64,000 nt of DNA from NCBI GenBank assembly GCA_033439265.1, contig JAVTVX010000019.1:6517501-6581500 (forward strand), read 5' to 3'. A program made the position numbers and the translations under genes. The notes beneath the pieces are model-generated. The model was not told where the DNA came from and ran no database searches. It saw only the letters and a list, made by a program, of their open reading frames with translations. This document shows, in pieces, positions 59,690 to 64,000 of this stretch. The stretch is from Dillenia suffruticosa (taxonomy: Eukaryota; Streptophyta; Magnoliopsida; Dilleniales; Dilleniaceae). The first letter of the stretch is position 1, and the number at the start of each line of letters is the position of its first letter.

Positions 59690-60795
59690 AACACATGTCT
59701 CTCATGTTCGGCAAGTATCCTACATGATTAACACATGTCCAACAAGTGTCCAGCCTGATTGACATGTGTCCAACACATGTCAACTGTTGGGGTCACATGG
59801 TGATAACTCATCACCAATCCTTGCCTATAAATACACTACACCCTTCCATTGCATAGACAACTCGGGCAAGAAAGAAAGCAAGGAAAAGGGTGAGAGAAAG
59901 AAAGAGAAAAGAAAAAAGAGAGAAGTATTGTCTAGAAAAAACGAGTCATTTGACTAAATCCCTGATTAAGACAACTCTTTGAGCTGAGTGTCTTTTGTAT
60001 TTATATATCTTTTTATTCATAACTATCATGATTTACTATTACTACTATGATTTACTACTACTATCATGATTTACTACTGCTATATCAATGCATGTGTTTG
60101 TGATTGTCATATAAGCCGGTATGTGTGCAGCAAGCAAGGGATTTGTTGAACGTCGAAATACATATTGATAGCACCCCATTAATGTGGACAAGGGTTTTGT
60201 CCCGTTAATGTGAGGGAGACCGATAAGTCTTTCCGGAAATGGACCTCCTGCTTGGACGGATAAAAAGACTATGCTCGTGATGGAAATATAAGGTGGAACT
60301 GAACCATCACTTGTACTATATTGTTATGTATTATTATTACTATTGTTCTGTGCATGTTGTTACTACATTTTTAAATCAAAAGTTTTTTCACAAAATTTTA
60401 CAATAAAAACTTTATCGTACAATTTTACAACAAAAAGTTTTTACACACGCACATATGGAACTCACTAAGTTGTCAAACTCACACAAAATATTATTTTGGA
60501 CTTTGCAGGAAACCAAGATAAAGAAGTATGGAATACCTATCTTATGGAGTCATGCTCGTAGTTGTAATATATCTGTCTCAGGCAAAAGTGGCCCAAAAAG
60601 TTGTAATCCTTCCGTTACTCTATCATTTATAGAAAATCTTTGTAATATATATAATATATATAGTGATTAAAATAAAAAAGATATGTTATTTTGGTATGAC
60701 CTATATTAACCATGTAAGTCACTAAATCCCCGATGAGAGCCAAGCAGTCTATCACCGATGAAGCCCCAGTGCGGGGGTGGATTTAGGGCGTGACA
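59690..60795 (+). mobile_element. possible solo LTR
   Basis: The stretch has a promoter-like CTATAAATACAC near 59825, a purine-rich leader (59865-59930) and a TACTAC-rich middle. It ends in GGGGGTGGATTTAGGGCGTGACA at 60773-60795, quoted only as a landmark: the GCGTGACA end is typical of some plant Ty3 LTRs. The left end and TSD are not established, so the boundary near 59690 is approximate. Confidence 0.35.
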
Positions 60796-61808
60796 TATTG
60801 GTTTCTTGTTGTCCAAAGAACCAAGCCAATATGACCACTTAGAGTTGGAATTGTTATGGTATATTGACTTTTCATTTTATCCCAGGTTAAGCTTTTGAGA
60901 AGCAACAAAAATAAGTTCCATTCCAGGTTTAAAAGGTTGGACCTTGGTTTGGACTTTGTTTTCGTATCCATTTTATGCTTCTCTGGGGTGTTCCAAAAAA
61001 AATCATTAGGTTATTTTCTCACTCTCTCAGTTGCAGCTACTTGATTCGCCTTTTCTTCTTCCTCATTTTCTTCCCCTTCTTCCTCCAACCAGCCTTCATT
61101 CTTTCTCCATGTCTTTCAACTATTCTCATTCAAGCCACAACGTAGGATCTTCAAAAGACCACTACGTTGGTCCTTATTCTAATAGTATGGAGTTTTGGCA
61201 TTTTGCAAAAATGACTGTAGCTCATTGGACAAATTTAGAGTTGAGAGTAGCAAGAGATCTAAATGGTGGTTCTTTATAATCTAAAATGTCCTTACTATTT
61301 TATTTTATTACTTCTACAAATAAAGAAAGCAGGACATGTTTTATATGATCTAAAAATAAATGCAATAAGAGTTGAACAAGTTTCAGAAACATAGTTTTTG
61401 CTGCAAGTGATGTGAAAACGACATCAAAATTGAGAACCAATCCAGGCTAACAGATTTGAGTTCAGTTAGGTTCCAAAATTCTGTAGAACTGAACCAATCC
61501 AAACTGAGTACAGCCTTCCATGACATAGTAATCTTCTTTCAGATTTCACTCTTTATTTTAATGTTGGATAGGAAGATTTAAGCAAATTTCTGGATAAGTC
61601 AACCGAAGATGGTTATATAGGGATTACTTTAAATGGACAAACACAATAGCCACGAATTGTCTCCCTCACCTCCCTTTTAAGATGACAAAAGTATTGTCCA
61701 CATAGAGGATAGCATTCAGATAGGTCATGTAACATGCATCCCACTGCACTTCGAAGTATAATAAGTTTGCCAGTTACATTGGGAAGAGTGAGTTGGTACC
61801 TCAATGGG

Positions 61809-61858
<50 letters not shown>

Positions 61859-61924
61859 CAAGAAGTTTGACAAACTTCCATGCTAGAAGATTAGTTATGA
61901 CCTTTGTCAGCAGATTTCTAGAAC
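60796..61924. other. intergenic, with a hypothetical small frame
   Basis: 61031-61279 (+) encodes an 82-codon frame with an inner ATG (MSFNYSHSSHNVGS). It has no recognised motif and is probably non-genic. A (GA)n microsatellite lies at 61809-61854. Confidence 0.4.
61809..61854. repeat. (GA)n microsatellite
   Basis: An uninterrupted GA dinucleotide run of over 40 bases, the longest perfect one in the window outside the foldback element. It is a likely polymorphic marker. Confidence 0.9.
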
Positions 61925-62240
61925 TAATGCTATCTCATCTCAGGTTGCTCTAACTTTTAGACTGGACAAATTGCAATACAGATTTTTGTGGAGGGAATCA
62001 TAAATTAGTGTGGCCCCATTTACAACATAAAGCATTAAAAACAAAAAGAATAACAAAAATAAGAGGAAAACATTATGAAGGAAAGATTCTTTATGGAGTA
62101 AAGGCTGTTGATTCGATAGGATGCATGACAGCTAGGGCTTTAGGAACTTAGAATAAGGGTTTGGAAAGAAAGATATTTGAAGATCAAGGCTTTTGTTAAA
62201 TTGGCAGAAGGGGACAAAAGATAGCTTTTGGCTAAAAAAG
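61925..62240 (+). mobile_element. possible L1-type LINE remnant
   Basis: Translation near 61930-62000 reads LSSQVALTFRLDKLQYRFLW, like the linker between reverse transcriptase and zf-RVT in plant L1 elements (a LEKLQRDFLWGG-like motif). Broken frames follow to about 62240. It is a fragment only. Confidence 0.35.
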
Positions 62241-63659
62241 TGATCCTAAGTTGGGGTGCCAACATGGTACACAATCATACCCTTACTGCATTTCAGAACC
62301 ACCAACTTATTTATATATTTTCGGTCAATCATTTTTGTAAATGTGTTATTTTTATATTACAGAGTCTTTTAACCCAGTTATTGAAAGGTTTTTGTGTCAC
62401 AAAATGAAATTTTAAACTAACAAATTAGTTCAATGGATGAGAGGAGGATTTCCTTCCCACAGGAAATCCAGAGAAGATTGTTTCCTATGCTTTAAGGGGA
62501 AACTCACAAGTTGTTTGATGTTGGTAGTTTCAGCAGAATTGTCCAGTCATGTAGAGGGGATAAGAGGAGGATTTCCTTCGCACAGTAAGTTTTTTGGCAG
62601 TCAAGCCCACAAAGGTTATCATTTTTGTTTGGGAGGCAACTGCAAAGGATTTTTTTCGTGATAATTATCAAAGAAGCAACATTGTTCACATAAATGGATA
62701 TGCAAGAGTAAGCTCAGTGAGTGGACCATTTGTTAGATTATTTTGTTCCTAAACCGTGTCATTGTGGGAGAAGACTTTGTCTGTGATGCATCATCATTGG
62801 GTGATTTGAAGCTAATGTATAATGATAATGGGCTTAAAGTGGATTGACGACTTATAGAGGGAGGAGGGGAGTGTATAGGATGCTCCCTTTAAGCCATTTT
62901 TTGGTTCTTGCAGAAGGAGCGATTTCAAAAATTTTGAGGGGGTTTAGAAGTTCTTGACTGGTGTTGTTGGCAGTTCCCTGAGGAGGTTTTTTGACATCTT
63001 CCTTTGAGATGTTGATTTTGTTAATTCCTTGCTTTTGTAGTTCCACTAATGTGCACCTTCTTGGCCCTCTCCTATTTTTCTGTTTAATGACATCCTCCAT
63101 TCTTATTAAGATGAATGTCTAAATTTTTCTTTTTCTTGAGTTATGTTTCCATGGAAAACGGCTCAAATTAATGCAACTTATTTAAATAGGTATCAGGAAA
63201 TGACATTATGGCATTACCACTTAACTTCAACTTGTGGACCCAATGGACTGCAACATTATGATCAAGAATGTTACTTTCACGATTCATTCTTCTTTTCAGT
63301 AAAGCAACTTCATAAATTCACCTAGGACTTGATTAGACTTTTTCTCCCTTCACACTTCTATCCTCAATACCACATACGGATGAGTTTAACGTAACAAGAG
63401 AAATAGAGCATACAGAAAACCTAAATTTGCTCAGTAACGAATATAAGATATTGGAGCAATTTTAAGGTAGAGAAGCAATAACAAAGAGTGAAGGGTAAAG
63501 AAGGCCATTTCCATCCCAAATATCATGATGTTCTTAACAAAGATAAAAACCAAATTAAAAAAAGAGACGATTCATAATAAAATTAATTTCACCCAACAGG
63601 CATAGGAAAAATAATCTATAAAAGCAAATGTATCAGCATGCTTTGTACGGACCTCCAAT
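62241..63659. other. region downstream of VHA-D
   Basis: A 24-base phrase (AGAGGAGGATTTCCTTC plus CACAG) occurs twice, near 62439-62462 and 62562-62585. The - strand frame at 62852-63100 (RRGPRRCTLVELQKQG stretch) has no assigned family. The last few hundred bases should contain the VHA-D 3' UTR. Confidence 0.45.
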
Positions 63660-64000
63660 TTAGAAAATAATATCCTCATCCTTCTGCACGGCCGCAGACA
63701 ACAAGCTATGTGCTGAATTTATTGAGATCCCTTTTTGCAATGAGACTTTCTCGGCAAATTGCTCCTCCGCAAACTGCTTGGCGGCTAGCTGCTGCCTCTC
63801 AATTTCCCTCTTCTTGTATCCCTGAATCTTCTTCAACCTGAAAAAATCTTCCCTCTCCAGCTCATCTAGCTCCCCCTTGATGTAGTTAATAGTGTTCTCC
63901 AGCCTCGGCTTCACCACATTCTCCAAAGCATTAACCCGACGATTGGTGGTCTTTATAGCCTCGTCAAGTGTCAAGAATGATGTCTGAAGAGAAGCAAGCT
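63660..64000 (-). CDS. VHA-D: V-type proton ATPase subunit D, C-terminal part (runs off the right edge)
   Basis: The - strand frame ends at a TAA (63660-63662) and is open to the window edge, giving 113 residues of a protein usually about 260 long. It reads [20 protein letters not shown] at the edge, then [29 protein letters not shown] and the C-terminal GISINSA and DEDIIF. These are the C-terminal coiled-coil arm and tail of subunit D, the central rotor shaft of the vacuolar/endosomal proton pump. No intron is seen in this part, as expected from the intronless Arabidopsis gene. The region after IQGYK has a short FAEEQFAEK stretch that differs from the usual FAEEMVLE. The rest of the gene lies beyond 64000. 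Confidence 0.95.
   Translation of the reverse strand, partial: LASLQTSFLTLDEAIKTTNRRVNALENVVKPRLENTINYIKGELDELEREDFFRLKKIQGYKKREIERQQLAAKQFAEEQFAEKVSLQKGISINSAHSLLSAAVQKDEDIIF

Noticed and set aside
57306..63659. Citrate synthase exons expected from the Arabidopsis neighbourhood
   Set aside because: I looked for the conserved citrate synthase motifs on both strands of this spacer and saw none.

Overview
This window is nuclear DNA from a flowering plant, probably a eudicot with a repeat-rich genome. The evidence is GT-AG introns, very AT-rich spacers, plant versions of three conserved genes, and a typical plant transposon load (RTE and L1 LINEs, tRNA-derived SINEs, hAT, Tat/Athila-type LTR elements, copia-like LTRs). 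Only three genes are well supported. They are a complete protein phosphatase 5 gene (PP5, + strand, coding 2996-21893, 12 coding exons), a single-exon LRR receptor-like protein gene of the RLP29/TOO MANY MOUTHS type (- strand, 32176-33546), and the C-terminal part of V-type ATPase subunit D (- strand, 63660 to beyond the right edge).

Layout. 1-2500 is AT-rich spacer. 2500-22300 is PP5, stretched by two introns of about 6.7 kb each. Intron 3 holds an inverted RTE LINE and an L1 remnant interrupted by an LTR-like insertion. Intron 8 holds a direct RTE LINE with a 14-bp target-site duplication (TSD). 22300-28300 is spacer with SINE remnants and a 1-kb foldback element whose arms are almost pure purine and pure pyrimidine. 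28303-31815 is a full-length but broken hAT transposon with a perfect 8-bp TSD. 32-33.5 kb is RLP29. 36-40 kb holds a SINE with a perfect TSD, a UBN2/DUF4219 gag-like pseudogene and a hairpin MITE. 40184-47385 is a decayed Tat-type Ty3 LTR retrotransposon with both LTRs and a 57-bp tandem repeat in its 3' region, followed by an Athila-like gag remnant. 48-57 kb is spacer with two SINEs that have TSDs, a plant-mobile-domain remnant, a GAGCTC-rich inverted-repeat element and a shorter SINE. 57-63.6 kb has a possible terminal exon, an LTR-like stretch and a possible L1 remnant. The window ends in VHA-D.

Gene relationships. PP5 (TPR plus PPP catalytic domain) is a cytosolic/nuclear phosphatase. 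RLP29-type proteins are cell-surface LRR proteins without a kinase. VHA-D is the rotor shaft of the vacuolar proton pump. They are not a functional cluster. Their order looks like conserved microsynteny: from memory, Arabidopsis PP5 and RLP29 are adjacent (At2g42810/At2g42800), and VHA-D (At3g58730) lies in the duplicated partner block.

I found no previously undescribed biochemical system. The most interesting structures are the two RTE copies in opposite orientation bracketing PP5 exons 4-8, the purine/pyrimidine foldback element, the GC-rich terminal arrays of the hAT element, and the in-frame 57-bp tandem array of the Tat element. No tRNA, rRNA or CRISPR locus was recognised.
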